The notes under the pieces: model-generated | Database searches by the model: none | Told to the model about the DNA's origin: nothing | The model's input: the letters and a program-made list of their open reading frames with translations, nothing else | Made by a program: the position numbers and the translations under genes | Part shown: positions 1 to 8,495 of the stretch, piece after piece | Layout of the letters: every line of letters starts with the position of its first letter | How positions within the stretch are numbered: position 1 is the stretch's first letter | NCBI GenBank assembly: GCA_964357255.1 | Contig: CAYHKQ010000013.1 | Coordinates: forward strand, 1-37,167 | Reading direction: 5' to 3' | Origin: JBBTIS01 sp038059855 | GTDB taxonomy: Bacteria > Elusimicrobiota > Elusimicrobia > JACQPE01 | DNA length: 37,167 bases

Positions 1-103
1 GGAGGGGGATCTATTGCCCCATTGACATGAAGACCTCTAATGAGTGACACAGGTTTAGGAATTTTTGCTAAATTGAAATCTCTCTGTAAGGAGTTTACTT
101 GTC

Positions 104-1021
104 GTGATTGAAGTTCAAAATCTTGTCAAAGAGTATGGCGCTAATCGCGCGGTGGATGGAGTGAGTTTTGCCATCGGCAAAGGGGAAATCGTTGGTTTTT
201 TAGGCCCCAACGGCGCGGGCAAGACCACGACATTGCGCGTGCTGGCCGGATATTTGCCCCAGACATCGGGCACGGTTAAAATTTTGGGCCTGGATAATCT
301 TGGCCATGCGCTCGATATTCGCCGTCAGGCCGGGTATTTACCCGAGAACAATCCGATTTATGAAACAATGGAAGTGAGCGAGTACCTCGGCTTTTTATGG
401 CACGCCAGGAATTTGGGAGATGCGTCCGCGCGGGACCTGCGCCTGCGCGAGGTGATTGGGTCTTGCGGGCTCTCCAGCGTCATTGGCAAGGATATTGTTG
501 AACTGTCCAAGGGGTACCGTCAGAGAGTGGGCGTGGCGGCCGCCATTCTGCATGACCCGGCCGTTTTATTGCTCGACGAGCCCACTGGCGGCCTCGATCC
601 CATTCAGGCCCGCGAGGTTCGCGAGCTTATTGTAAGCCTTAAGGCCGAAAAAACTATTTTGCTTTCCACCCACATTCTTCCGGAGGTTCACGCGATTTGC
701 GATCGAGTGTTGATTATTCATAAAGGCCGCCTCGTTGCCGACCGGACTCTGGCCGCCTTGTCCGAATCCGAGGAATATCTGATCACCGTGAGCTTCAGCA
801 AGGCCCTGGAAAATGGCAACCGTTTTGATTCGTTCGATGGCGTCGTGGCCGTCGAGGGACCGGAAAAAAATGTTTTGGATGAATACAGTTACCGGATTCG
901 CGCCACCAAGGACATTCGCGCCGAGGTCTTCAAGTACGCGGCCTCGCATCGTTTAAGTCTGGTCGAGCTTAAGGCCGAGAGGAAGTCCCTTGAGGAGATT
1001 TTTCATGAACTTACCCGGTGA
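104..1021 (+). CDS. ABC transporter ATP-binding protein (GldA/ABC-2 type)
   Basis: Cytoplasmic ATPase that powers the export system encoded by the next three genes. Walker A is GPNGAGKTT at residues 34-42, the ABC signature is LSKGYRQRV near 134-142, Walker B is AVLLLDEPTGG near 153-163, and the H-loop lies in STHILPE. The roughly 85 C-terminal residues form the accessory domain usual for ABC-2 ATPases of the GldA/CcmA-like group. The start is GTG at 104, chosen because AAGGAG lies at 88-93. The stop overlaps the permease start at 1005, so the two are translationally coupled. Substrate unknown; in Bacteroidetes the related GldA works with GldF and GldG in gliding, but this four-gene set with DUF4340 also occurs in non-gliding bacteria. 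Confidence 0.93.
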   Translation: MIEVQNLVKEYGANRAVDGVSFAIGKGEIVGFLGPNGAGKTTTLRVLAGYLPQTSGTVKILGLDNLGHALDIRRQAGYLPENNPIYETMEVSEYLGFLWHARNLGDASARDLRLREVIGSCGLSSVIGKDIVELSKGYRQRVGVAAAILHDPAVLLLDEPTGGLDPIQAREVRELIVSLKAEKTILLSTHILPEVHAICDRVLIIHKGRLVADRTLAALSESEEYLITVSFSKALENGNRFDSFDGVVAVEGPEKNVLDEYSYRIRATKDIRAEVFKYAASHRLSLVELKAERKSLEEIFHELTR

Positions 1022-1775
1022 AGCGACGGGGAGAGGAAAGAAAATTTTTTCTTTTGCCGGCATTTGGGTCGTAGCCAAAAAAGATTTTTTGGAAATGGTT
1101 AATTCTCCCGTCGCCTATGTCCTCTATGTCATCTTTCTTTTGGTTACCGGTTATTTTTTTTCCCAGCCTTTGTTTGTGTTGAATCAGGCGAGCATGGCGC
1201 CATTTATGGATTTGGTGCCTCTAATTTTGGTGTTTTTGGTTCCGGCCGTGGCCATGCGTTCTTTCTCCGAGGAGATTAAATCCGGCACATTTGAAATTTT
1301 GGCGACCTTGCCGCTGAGGGTTTATGAAATCGTAATCGGCAAGTATCTGGCGGTCGTGGGATTGGTCGGAATCGCCATGATGCTCACCGGAATTTATCCC
1401 ATCGTGCTCGAATTTCTCGGGCGCCCGGACTGGGGCGCCGTGATCGGCGCCTACCTTGGCAATCTTTTTTTAATCGCCGCCCTGGCCGCCATGGGCATTT
1501 TTGCCTCCAGTCTCACTAAAAACCAGATTACCGCTTATCTCATCAGTTGGGTGATTGGGTTTGCGCTGTTTTTGGCCGGAAAGGTCATTATCTTTTTTCC
1601 TTATCCCTTGTCCGCCCTGGTGAGTTTTTTAGGGTTTGACTCCCACATGGAAAATATCGCGCGGGGCGTTTTGGACAGCAGGGACATTCTTTATTTTTTG
1701 AGCCTGTCCGCCTTTTTTTTAGCCCTGCCCTTAGTGCGGTTTGAGAAGCGGTTGCGAGGCTCGTATGCCGAATAG
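1005..1775 (+). CDS. ABC-2 type transporter permease (GldF-like)
   Basis: Inner-membrane permease of about 256 residues with roughly six hydrophobic segments. It starts with a short cytoplasmic stretch ending in VAKKDFLEMVNSPVAYV, which is typical of ABC-2 permeases. The motif FSEEIKSGTFEILATLPL, between the second and third membrane segments, is the conserved cytoplasmic loop seen in GldF-type proteins. ATG at 1005 is preferred over an upstream TTG at 990 because GAGGAG sits at 992-997. It overlaps the ATPase gene by 17 bases and the next gene by 11. The stop is TAG, which matters for the amber-codon finding at the end of the window. Substrate not predictable. Confidence 0.9.
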   Translation: MNLPGEATGRGKKIFSFAGIWVVAKKDFLEMVNSPVAYVLYVIFLLVTGYFFSQPLFVLNQASMAPFMDLVPLILVFLVPAVAMRSFSEEIKSGTFEILATLPLRVYEIVIGKYLAVVGLVGIAMMLTGIYPIVLEFLGRPDWGAVIGAYLGNLFLIAALAAMGIFASSLTKNQITAYLISWVIGFALFLAGKVIIFFPYPLSALVSFLGFDSHMENIARGVLDSRDILYFLSLSAFFLALPLVRFEKRLRGSYAE

Positions 1776-3399
1776 AAAATTTTCCTTTATTGTCAAGGGC
1801 GGCGTAGCCTCCATTTTTTCCATTGCCGCCTTTTTAATCGCCGTTAATTTGGTGAGCCAGCTTTTATATCTGCGTTTTGATTTTTCCGACGGCAAGGTGT
1901 ATTCGCCTTCCAAGGCTTCCAAGCGGATATTAAAGTCCCTCGAAGACCCTGTGATCGTCAAATGTTATTTCAGCAAAGATTTGCCCCAGCCCTACGCGAC
2001 ATACCGGGATTATCTCAAGGACCTGCTCAAGGCTTACAAAAACTACGGAGGCAAGAATTTTGAATATCGTTTTCTGGCCGGCTCCAAGGACGAAGAGTTC
2101 CGCCGTGAGGCCATGTCCATGGGAGTGGCCCCGGTGCGCCTGACTTATATCGCCAAGGACAAGTATGAGATCAAGGATGGTTTTATGGGCGCCGTCCTGC
2201 TTTACGGGGATAAGAAAGAGACCATCCCCGTCATCCGCGACATTAACGGTTTGGAATACGATTTGACGACCCGCATTAAGAAATTGACGGCCAAGGAGCC
2301 CATCGTGGCCGGTATTTTGCGCGGCAAAGGCGCGCGCGAGATTCCTTCCGAGATTATGGAAGCGATCCGGGAGAATTATGAAGTCCGCGAAATTGACCTG
2401 GCTGACAAAATCGATCCGGCCCGATTGCCCCGGTCTTTGACCGTGCTGGGCCCCCGTGAACGTTTTACCGATGCCGATCTGGCCAAGCTCGAGCAAATAA
2501 TTTTGTCCGGCGTGCCGACGGCCTTTTTTTTAGACGGCAAGAACGTGGATATTCAATCAGGCTCTTTTTATGCAGGCAATGTGGACACGGGCTTAGACCG
2601 GCTCCTGAATCATTGGGGCGTCGGCCTTAAAAAAGGTTTTGCTCTGGACCTTCAAAACCAGAATATATCGATCCAGCAGAGGGCCGGGCCATTCATCATG
2701 AACAATATCGTGAGCTATCCGCTTTTGCCCATCGCGACCAATCTCTCCAAGGAGAGCCCTCTGACCAAGGACATGGACCAGGTGACTTTCCCTTTTGCTT
2801 CGCCGGTTTCAACGGATGGGGTTAAGGGATCTAAGCTTGAGGTTTTGGCCGCCACGACGCGGCTGTCCTGGATGAGAAGCGATTTGGAGAGCCTTTCCCC
2901 AATGGCGGATTTTAATCCGGCTCCGCAGGATCCGCGCGGACCCTTTGCCTTAGCCGTGACGTTGGAGGGAAAGTTTTCCGCGATGTTTTCCGCGGATGTC
3001 TCTAAGAGCACGCCCGTGGCGGAGGGCGCGTGGCTGTCCCAGAGCAGGGGGGCGAGCCGGATTTTTTTGGCCGGGACCTCGCGGCTGTTGGAGCAAAATA
3101 TTTCAGCCGGTAATTCGAACGTGGTATTTTTTTTGAATACGATTGATTGGCTCAGCGAGGACGCCGATCTCGTGGCCGTGCGTTCCAAGGGCGTCAAGCT
3201 CAGGCCCTTTACCCGTCAATTGGGCGACGCGTCGCGCCAGATGGTCAAATTTATCGCGCTTCTTTTGATGCCGCTTCTTGTGGTCGCGGCGGGCATGGTT
3301 CGCTGGCAGTCCCGTCGTCGCGCTAAGGCCATGGCACGCGAACGCCTATTAAGAGAGCCGGCTCCGGTTGCGTCCGTCGTTTCGGCCCTGGCTTCCTAA
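1765..3399 (+). CDS. GldG-like ABC-transporter auxiliary protein
   Basis: About 544 residues, anchored at both ends: one membrane segment near residues 10-32 and one near 496-517, with a large extracytoplasmic region between. After the first segment comes LRFDFSDGKVYSPSKASKRI, the usual opening of GldG/ABC-auxiliary domains (PF09822 type), followed by a part that resembles the IFT52/GldG fold. It is thought to partner the permease outside the membrane. ATG at 1765 overlaps the permease stop; a TTG at 1741 is possible but lies deeper in the upstream gene. The basic cytoplasmic tail contains RRRAKAMARERLLRE. Family assignment is by pattern and gene order; function in this organism is unknown. 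Confidence 0.86.
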   Translation: MPNRKFSFIVKGGVASIFSIAAFLIAVNLVSQLLYLRFDFSDGKVYSPSKASKRILKSLEDPVIVKCYFSKDLPQPYATYRDYLKDLLKAYKNYGGKNFEYRFLAGSKDEEFRREAMSMGVAPVRLTYIAKDKYEIKDGFMGAVLLYGDKKETIPVIRDINGLEYDLTTRIKKLTAKEPIVAGILRGKGAREIPSEIMEAIRENYEVREIDLADKIDPARLPRSLTVLGPRERFTDADLAKLEQIILSGVPTAFFLDGKNVDIQSGSFYAGNVDTGLDRLLNHWGVGLKKGFALDLQNQNISIQQRAGPFIMNNIVSYPLLPIATNLSKESPLTKDMDQVTFPFASPVSTDGVKGSKLEVLAATTRLSWMRSDLESLSPMADFNPAPQDPRGPFALAVTLEGKFSAMFSADVSKSTPVAEGAWLSQSRGASRIFLAGTSRLLEQNISAGNSNVVFFLNTIDWLSEDADLVAVRSKGVKLRPFTRQLGDASRQMVKFIALLLMPLLVVAAGMVRWQSRRRAKAMARERLLREPAPVASVVSALAS

Positions 3400-3400
3400 T

Positions 3401-4378
3401 ATGCGCAGTCGTACCGTAAAAATTTTTTGGATCGCCACGGGCGTGATGTTGATTTTCCTTTTGGCCGTTCAAGTTGGACGCGGCGTGTTGGATTATAAAC
3501 GCATGCCGGCATTCGCCCGGCATACCAAAAATTTGGCCAAGGATGCTACGACGCTCAACGTGGAGCGTTTGGCGGAGAAAATTGTGCTGGAAAAAAAAGA
3601 CGGCGTCTGGACCCTCGCATCGAGCCAGAATTATCCCGCTCAAGAGTCAACCGTCAACGATATTCTCGCGGCTTTAGGCTCCGCCGAGCTGGAAGAACGG
3701 GTATCGAGCCGGAGCGACAGATTTGCCGATTTTGAGCTCGACGACGTCCGCTCTATCAAGTTCTCGGCAAAAAATGAGGCGGGCCGTGTCCTAGCCGCCG
3801 GCCGGATGGGCAAGCAGGTCTTGGGAAGTTGGGACCGTTCCTATTTTGCCCCCCAAGACGCAAGCGCGGTTTATATCGTCAAAGGATTGCCCCGCTATCA
3901 ACTTGACAAAAGCGCGATAGATTTTAAGACACGCGTGATTCTGGAGGCGCCCAAGGATAAAATTTCTTCGGTTGTGATCCATTCGGGCCGGACGACCTTG
4001 GCGATAAAAAAGGACGGCGCCGCCTGGAAGGTCAACGGCAAGAACGCCAAAGAGGACAAAGTCGCGGATATTCTCAAGGGTTTGGGCCAGTTTGAAGCCA
4101 ATGATTTTGCTGAACCCTTTGAGGTGGCGGGGGGGCTCAAAAAATTGGGCCTTGAGAAAAAACCCTCGGAGGCTTTGGTCAAAATTTTAATGACGGACGG
4201 CAAGGCTTACGAGCTATGGATCGGAGAAAAAAAGGACACGCTGTACTTTGCCAAACTCTCCGACCGGCCTACGATTTGGAAACTTGGCGAATGGAAGGTG
4301 ACCCCCTTGAAAGCCAAGGAGGCCGACCTCGTTGCCACGGCTTCGTCCGTTTCTTCCAAAAACAAGCTGACGCCCTAA
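3401..4378 (+). CDS. DUF4340 domain protein, membrane-anchored
   Basis: About 325 residues with one N-terminal membrane segment (WIATGVMLIFLLAVQVG) followed by an extracytoplasmic domain. The segments VERLAEKIVLEKKDGVWTL, STVNDILAALGSAELEE and a second, related VVIHSGRTTLAIKKDGAAWKVNG/DKVADILKGLG block look like tandem DUF4340 repeats (PF14238). The gene starts one base after the GldG-like stop, and DUF4340 is a regular companion of GldG-type operons, so it probably belongs to the same complex. The start is ATG 3401; an in-frame ATG at 3368 would lie inside the upstream gene. Its TAA stop (4376-4378) directly abuts a palindromic element. Biochemical role unknown. Confidence 0.85.
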   Translation: MRSRTVKIFWIATGVMLIFLLAVQVGRGVLDYKRMPAFARHTKNLAKDATTLNVERLAEKIVLEKKDGVWTLASSQNYPAQESTVNDILAALGSAELEERVSSRSDRFADFELDDVRSIKFSAKNEAGRVLAAGRMGKQVLGSWDRSYFAPQDASAVYIVKGLPRYQLDKSAIDFKTRVILEAPKDKISSVVIHSGRTTLAIKKDGAAWKVNGKNAKEDKVADILKGLGQFEANDFAEPFEVAGGLKKLGLEKKPSEALVKILMTDGKAYELWIGEKKDTLYFAKLSDRPTIWKLGEWKVTPLKAKEADLVATASSVSSKNKLTP

Positions 4379-4556
4379 GGACCCGTCCACAAATAACCTA
4401 TACATCTTGCATCCCATCTTTTGGTCATCTTTGAACGCGCCTCAATCGAAAAAGCCTCAAAATAGCTCTGCTATTCCTCGGCTTTGTCTCAATCGTTGCG
4501 TCCAAATCTGACCAAAATCTGGGCGCAATCTGTATAGGTTATTTGTGGACGGGTCC
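4379..4556. repeat. 178-bp palindromic MITE-like element flanked by TAA
   Basis: The outer 26 bases (4379-4404, beginning GGACCCGTCCACAAATAACC) are perfectly inverted at 4531-4556. Complementarity continues inward with mismatches and one indel (left arm has TTTTGGTCATCTTTG, the right has its near-complement) to a tight turn around AATAGC-TCT-GCTATT at about 4467. The whole element folds as one long hairpin. TAA stands on both sides (4376-4378 and 4557-4559); the left TAA is the DUF4340 stop codon. No open reading frame of note lies inside. It could also act as a transcription terminator or mRNA-stabilising hairpin, though no T-run follows. Confidence 0.8.
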
Positions 4557-4602
4557 TAACGTAATTTTGCCACGGCTCTGAGTTGAAGGATTTTCGAAAA
4601 CT

Positions 4603-5124
4603 TCAATCCGTCTGCTGAGAGGTTGTTGGCGAGATCAGGTTCCGACTTCTGTCGAGCCAGTCTTGAATCTTGTTGACATTTTTTTTGGAGAGCCTATATC
4701 CCCAATGCATCACTCTGTAGCGCAAGGGCGGCATTGACCCATTTCCGATAACCTTCTCCAAGGCGTCCATGTCCTCAAGCGGCGTTCCATGCCCTGCAAA
4801 CGGGAAATCATTGGTCATATCCATATGCTTCTTTGCTTCGCGGATGTCGCGCCGGATCAAGTGTTTCGGCCCTGGAATCTCAGAATACCAAGGTAGCTTT
4901 TTGGCCACGGCGTGGCAGTCAAAACACTTGCTTTTAAAGATGGGCTCGATCTCTTTGACGTACCAATCATTTATCTGTTTGAGTTCTTGGGTGGGCCGAG
5001 CCGCTTTGGTTTGAGAAATCTTTTCCTTGGAATTGTCCGAGCCGTGACGTTTCCCTTTGTGACCCAACAATGGCAAACTCGTAATGAAAGCAAACAGAAT
5101 AAAAATAAACGTCCCCTGCGTCAT
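4603..5124 (-). CDS. Exported haem-binding (Haem_bd-like) mono-haem protein
   Basis: 173 residues. An N-terminal hydrophobic segment (FIFILFAFITSLPLLG) is an export signal or anchor. One CxxCH haem c site occurs in SKCFDCHAVAKKLPWYSEI. The sequence LPWYSEIPG shortly after CxxCH and the C-terminal SMPPLRYRVMHWGYRLS-KIQDWL match the haem-binding domain PF14376, where the MP and H residues probably include the distal haem ligand. It should act on the outer side of the inner membrane. ATG at 5124 is preceded by AAGGA eight bases upstream. It stands alone, downstream of upp on the same strand. Redox partner unknown. Confidence 0.8.
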   Translation of the reverse strand: MTQGTFIFILFAFITSLPLLGHKGKRHGSDNSKEKISQTKAARPTQELKQINDWYVKEIEPIFKSKCFDCHAVAKKLPWYSEIPGPKHLIRRDIREAKKHMDMTNDFPFAGHGTPLEDMDALEKVIGNGSMPPLRYRVMHWGYRLSKKNVNKIQDWLDRSRNLISPTTSQQTD

Positions 5125-5250
5125 TCCCGAGATTCCTTAAGAGCCTCCCAGCCCTCTTTAAGAAGGAGGGTGGCCAAGATTGGCCCGAGCGGTCGTTGCC
5201 CAGGCTCCCCTAATTCCGTAGGGCGCCCCTGCCGATAAATAGCATTGCTC
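5125..5250 (-). other. Intergenic gap with small hairpins
   Basis: Between upp and the haem protein lie two potential hairpins: the perfect GGCCAAGATTGGCC (5172-5185) and an adjacent CCCTC...GAGGG stem. Neither is followed by a T-run in the direction of upp transcription, so a terminator is not convincing. No gene is seen here. Confidence 0.3.
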
Positions 5251-5880
5251 CTAGATCGTGCCGAAGAGGCGGTCGCCGCAGTCGCCCAGGCCTGGGACGA
5301 TGTAGCCTTGGGCGTTTAAGACGGGGTCAACGGCGCCTATGGTCAAATCCACGTCGGGGTGGGCTTGCCCGAGAGCGTCAACGCCTTTTTGGGCCGCGAT
5401 TAGAGAAATAAATTTGATTTCTTTGGCGCCTTTTCGTTTTAAGATGTTGACGGCTTCGATGGCCGAGCCTCCGGTGGCGAGCATAGGGTCCACCAGAATG
5501 GTCCAGCCGATGCCGGCTGTGGGCGGGATTTTGGTGTAGTAATGGACTGGTTTTAAACTTTTCTCGTCCCGGAACAGGCCGATGTGCCCGATACCGGCTT
5601 CGGGCAACATCTCGAGCATGCCGTCGGTCATTCCCAGGCCCGCCCGCAGGATGGCCACGAGCGTAATGGGAATGCCCAGCGTTTGAGCCGTGGCCGTTGC
5701 CAGGGGCGTTTCAACGCTAACAGGGCGCCCGGGCGCGTCCTTTAATGCCTGCCAAAGAAGAAGCCGGGAGGCCTCTTTGAGATGCCGGCGAAATTGTTGA
5801 GGCGGCGTGGAGCGGTTTCTTAAATGCGTGAGATGCTCCTGAAACAGCGGGTGGCGCATGTTGAGCATGGTCGCGCTCAC
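5251..5880 (-). CDS. upp: Uracil phosphoribosyltransferase
   Basis: Salvages uracil with PRPP to give UMP in the cytosol. 209 residues, the normal length. The PRPP-binding motif is ILVDPMLATGGSAIEA, the uracil-binding end is GDCGDRLFGT, and AILRAGLGMTDGMLEMLPEA is the family's conserved central block. The start is GTG at 5880, overlapping the glyA stop by four bases (GTGA), so the two are translationally coupled. Phosphatase-glyA-upp in this order resembles the ywlE-glyA-upp region of Bacillus, though rpiB is absent here. It ends with a genuine TAG stop right after the conserved FGT, evidence that TAG works as a stop in this genome. Confidence 0.97.
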   Translation of the reverse strand: MSATMLNMRHPLFQEHLTHLRNRSTPPQQFRRHLKEASRLLLWQALKDAPGRPVSVETPLATATAQTLGIPITLVAILRAGLGMTDGMLEMLPEAGIGHIGLFRDEKSLKPVHYYTKIPPTAGIGWTILVDPMLATGGSAIEAVNILKRKGAKEIKFISLIAAQKGVDALGQAHPDVDLTIGAVDPVLNAQGYIVPGLGDCGDRLFGTI

Positions 5881-7169
5881 GGGGCTTTGGCCTCGGCCGT
5901 TTCCAGCAGGTTTTCCATGGCTTGGATTCTGCGTTCATAGATGGGGAACGTTCGGCATAATTTCAAGACTTCGTTTTTAATGGCCACGAGCCTTGCGTCG
6001 TCGCTTCGCGCTTCAATGGCTTCGTCAATCCACGCGGCGATCATTTCCATCTCCTTGGCGCCCATGCCCCGTGTGGTAATCGCCGGAGTGCCCAGGCGCA
6101 CTCCGCTCGCAATCATGGGTTTTTGGGGGTCATAAGGGATTGTGTTTTTGTTGACGGTGATGGCGGCTTTGGACAGGCAGGATTCGGCTTCTTTGCCCGT
6201 CACCTTCTTGGAGCGCAGGTCAATGCTGAAGAGATGGCAGTCCGTGCCGCCGGAGACAATCCGAAATCCGCGTTCCATCAGGAATTTGGCCAGGGCCCGC
6301 GCATTAGCCAAGACCTCGCGTTGATAGAGGCGGAAGGATTCGCTCGCGGCTTCCTGGAAGCACACGGCCTTGGCGGCGATTGAGTGCATCAACGGCCCGC
6401 CCTGATTGCCGGGGAAATTTGTTTTGTCCAAGGATTCGGCAAGGCTTTTTTGACAGAGAACGAATCCGCCGCGTGGTCCTCTTAAGGTTTTGTGCGTGGT
6501 CGAGGTGGCAAAATGCGCGACGGGCGTGGGATTGGGGTAAAGGCCGGCCGCGATGAGTCCCGCGTAATGGGCCATGTCGGCCAGGAGGTAGGCGCCCACC
6601 GAATCGGCTATTTTCCGCAAGGTTTTCCAATCAAAGACGCGGGAGTAATTGGAAGCCCCGGCTATGATCATTTTGGGCTTGGTTTGCTCCGCGAGCTTGG
6701 CCACTTCAGCGTAGTTGATGGTTTCCGTTTTGGGATCAAGTTTAATGGACGCCACCTGAAAAAGCCGTCCGGCTAGGTTTAAGGGATGCCCATGGCTTAA
6801 ATGGCCGCCGTGGTCGAGCGCCAAGGACAAGATTTTTTCGCCCGGAGTCAGAACCGAGAAATAAGAAGTCAGATTCGCTTGAGTTCCGGAATGCGGTTGG
6901 ACGTTGGCGTGCTCGGCCCCAAAGAGTTTTTTGACCCGCTCAATGGCGAGATTTTCGCAAATGTCCACGAATTCGCAACCGCCGTAGTAGCGTTTGCCGG
7001 GGTAGCCCTCGGCGTATTTATTGGTGAGCACGGAGCCAAGCGCGGCCAGCACGGCTTCTGAGGCGTAATTTTCGCTGGCGATGAGCTCTAAGCCGTCTTC
7101 TTGCCGGCGCGTCTCGTTTACGATGGCGTGATAAATTTTAGGGTCGGTTTTTAAAAGCATCTCAAGCAT
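5877..7169 (-). CDS. glyA: Serine hydroxymethyltransferase
   Basis: PLP enzyme that interconverts serine and glycine while charging tetrahydrofolate with a one-carbon unit. 430 residues, normal length. ELIASENYAS near the start and TNKYAEGYPGKRYYGGCE are family signatures, and the PLP lysine lies in STTHKTLRGPRGG. The C-terminal SGVRLGTPAITTRGM is also diagnostic. ATG at 7169 follows a GGAGG site about seven bases upstream and overlaps the upstream phosphatase gene by eight bases. The coupling to upp downstream suggests one nucleotide/one-carbon operon. Confidence 0.98.
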   Translation of the reverse strand: MLEMLLKTDPKIYHAIVNETRRQEDGLELIASENYASEAVLAALGSVLTNKYAEGYPGKRYYGGCEFVDICENLAIERVKKLFGAEHANVQPHSGTQANLTSYFSVLTPGEKILSLALDHGGHLSHGHPLNLAGRLFQVASIKLDPKTETINYAEVAKLAEQTKPKMIIAGASNYSRVFDWKTLRKIADSVGAYLLADMAHYAGLIAAGLYPNPTPVAHFATSTTHKTLRGPRGGFVLCQKSLAESLDKTNFPGNQGGPLMHSIAAKAVCFQEAASESFRLYQREVLANARALAKFLMERGFRIVSGGTDCHLFSIDLRSKKVTGKEAESCLSKAAITVNKNTIPYDPQKPMIASGVRLGTPAITTRGMGAKEMEMIAAWIDEAIEARSDDARLVAIKNEVLKLCRTFPIYERRIQAMENLLETAEAKAP

Positions 7170-7671
7170 AATTTAGCCTCCTTAACAGGGCTTTCACGCA
7201 TTTTTTAATTTCTTTAAAACAGCGCTCATAAACGTCTTGTGAGCCGCCGATGGGGTCGGCCACGTCGAAGGGGATTTCAACGGCTTCATATTGACCATCT
7301 TGGACCTTCTGATCAGCGCCGTCCCGGGCAAATTTTTTGAGTAGGAAAGTTTTTTCTTTGGCTTTAGGGAACTTCTCAAGGATATGCCGGCGGTGGGAGT
7401 GTTCCATGACAAAGATGAAATCCGCCCAGTTGATTTTAGATTCGACGAGCAAGGCCGGCGTATGATGGAAGTCCTTGACTCCTTCTTGCTCGAGCAAGCG
7501 CCCGATCGCGCTTGGGACGGGAAAATAGGGGCTTGCCGCGATGCCGGCGGAGGCCGCTTCAATCGGCCCCTTGGCCAATTTTCGGCACAGATGTTCGGCC
7601 ATGACGCTACGGCAGGTGTTGCCGGTGCACACAAAAAGCAACCGATGTGTTTTTTTCCCAGAGTCAACCAT
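7162..7671 (-). CDS. Low-molecular-weight protein tyrosine phosphatase family
   Basis: 169 residues. The catalytic P-loop C-x5-R is CTGNTCRS in LLFVCTGNTCRSVMAEHL near the N terminus, and the general-acid aspartate lies in the late DPIGG segment. Members include protein arginine/tyrosine phosphatases such as Bacillus YwlE and Wzb-type regulators of capsule kinases. The neighbour glyA matches the ywlE context, so a YwlE-like role is the best guess, not a proof. ATG at 7671 has only a weak ribosome site. It sits 39 bases after rsmI on the same strand. No arsenate-reductase context is seen. Confidence 0.9.
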   Translation of the reverse strand: MVDSGKKTHRLLFVCTGNTCRSVMAEHLCRKLAKGPIEAASAGIAASPYFPVPSAIGRLLEQEGVKDFHHTPALLVESKINWADFIFVMEHSHRRHILEKFPKAKEKTFLLKKFARDGADQKVQDGQYEAVEIPFDVADPIGGSQDVYERCFKEIKKCVKALLRRLNYA

Positions 7672-7710
7672 CCAGCCTATTTTGCCGTTTTTTGAGCGAG
7701 TTTTTATAGA

Positions 7711-8466
7711 TTAAAAGGGAATTTTCGAGCTGTTCCGATCTTCGAGAACCACCGTAAATTCGCCACGGGCAATGCCTTGGGCTTGGAGCGTTTGGAGGAC
7801 GGCGGCCGGCAAGCCCTTCAAAACCTGCTCGTGTTCTTTGGTGAGTTCGCGGGTCAAGAGTATTTGAGCTTCAGGCCAACGCTCGGCAATAATTTCAAGG
7901 GTATTGATGATGCGATGGGGGGATTCGTAAAAGATGGCGGCTTTTTTTATTCCTAGGGCCGCGCCGATCTCGCGGACAATTTTAGTTTTTGAGCGGCCCA
8001 GGAATCCCAGAAAAACAAAACCGTCCCTGGCCATGCCGGAAATGCCGATGGCCGCGGTGAGCGCCGACGGGCCGGGAACCGGGATAATTTTGAAGCCGCC
8101 GCGAAGTTCGCGGGTCAAGTAGTCCACAAAGCGGCCGCCGGGGTCGCTCACCGCCGGAGTGCCGCTGTCGCTCACAAGCGCCACGTTTTTGCCTGTGATT
8201 TGCCGGGTCAAATGCCGGAGATTCGCTTCGGAGTTTTCGTTCAAGCGCCAGAGTATCTTATCGGCGATGCCGAAGTGGGCGAGGAGTCGGCGCGTGACCC
8301 GCGTGTCTTCGCATAAAATGAGATCCGCTTCGCGCAGGGCATCGAGCGCCCGCAGGGTGATGTCTTTTAAGTTGCCGATAGGAGTGGCGATGATTGATAA
8401 TGTGGTTGTGGCGCAGGGGTCTCTCACGGGGCCAAAGCGCTTAGGGTCTGTGACAGAATTACTCAT
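7711..8466 (-). CDS. rsmI: 16S rRNA 2'-O-ribose C1402 methyltransferase
   Basis: SAM-dependent tetrapyrrole-methylase-fold enzyme that modifies C1402 in the ribosome decoding site. 251 residues. Diagnostic blocks are IIATPIGNLKDITLRALDAL, LILCEDTRVTRRLL, ALVSDSGTPAVSDPG and FLGFLGRS. It lacks part of the usual C-terminal extension of longer homologues. The only ATG (8466) lies in the centre of a 52-bp palindromic element, and the first eight residues (MSNSVTDP) are encoded by the element's arm and the base triplet beside it. No ribosome site precedes this ATG. An internal GTG at 8427 is an alternative start, closer to the usual N terminus. Confidence 0.95.
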   Translation of the reverse strand: MSNSVTDPKRFGPVRDPCATTTLSIIATPIGNLKDITLRALDALREADLILCEDTRVTRRLLAHFGIADKILWRLNENSEANLRHLTRQITGKNVALVSDSGTPAVSDPGGRFVDYLTRELRGGFKIIPVPGPSALTAAIGISGMARDGFVFLGFLGRSKTKIVREIGAALGIKKAAIFYESPHRIINTLEIIAERWPEAQILLTRELTKEHEQVLKGLPAAVLQTLQAQGIARGEFTVVLEDRNSSKIPF

Positions 8467-8495
8467 ACATGTATGATTAATTCTGTCACAGACCC
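8444..8495. repeat. 52-bp near-perfect palindrome flanked by TTA/TAA
   Basis: Two 26-base arms (8444-8469 and 8470-8495) starting GGGTCTGTGACAGAATTA are complementary with a single mismatch and no loop. TTA lies directly on each side (8441-8443 and 8496-8498). Read on the minus strand the right-hand TTA is the TAA stop codon of the GAF gene. The element fills the whole gap between that gene and rsmI. It resembles a small MITE/REPIN-type insertion and could also work as a bidirectional terminator or processing hairpin. Confidence 0.8.

Noticed and set aside
1..103. TTGACA at 22-27 as promoter for the ABC operon
   Set aside because: No -10 box lies 16-18 bases downstream; the window may start inside a longer transcript. 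Only the ribosome site is convincing.
5172..5185. GGCCAAGATTGGCC hairpin as terminator of upp
   Set aside because: No T-run follows in the direction of transcription and the stem is short.
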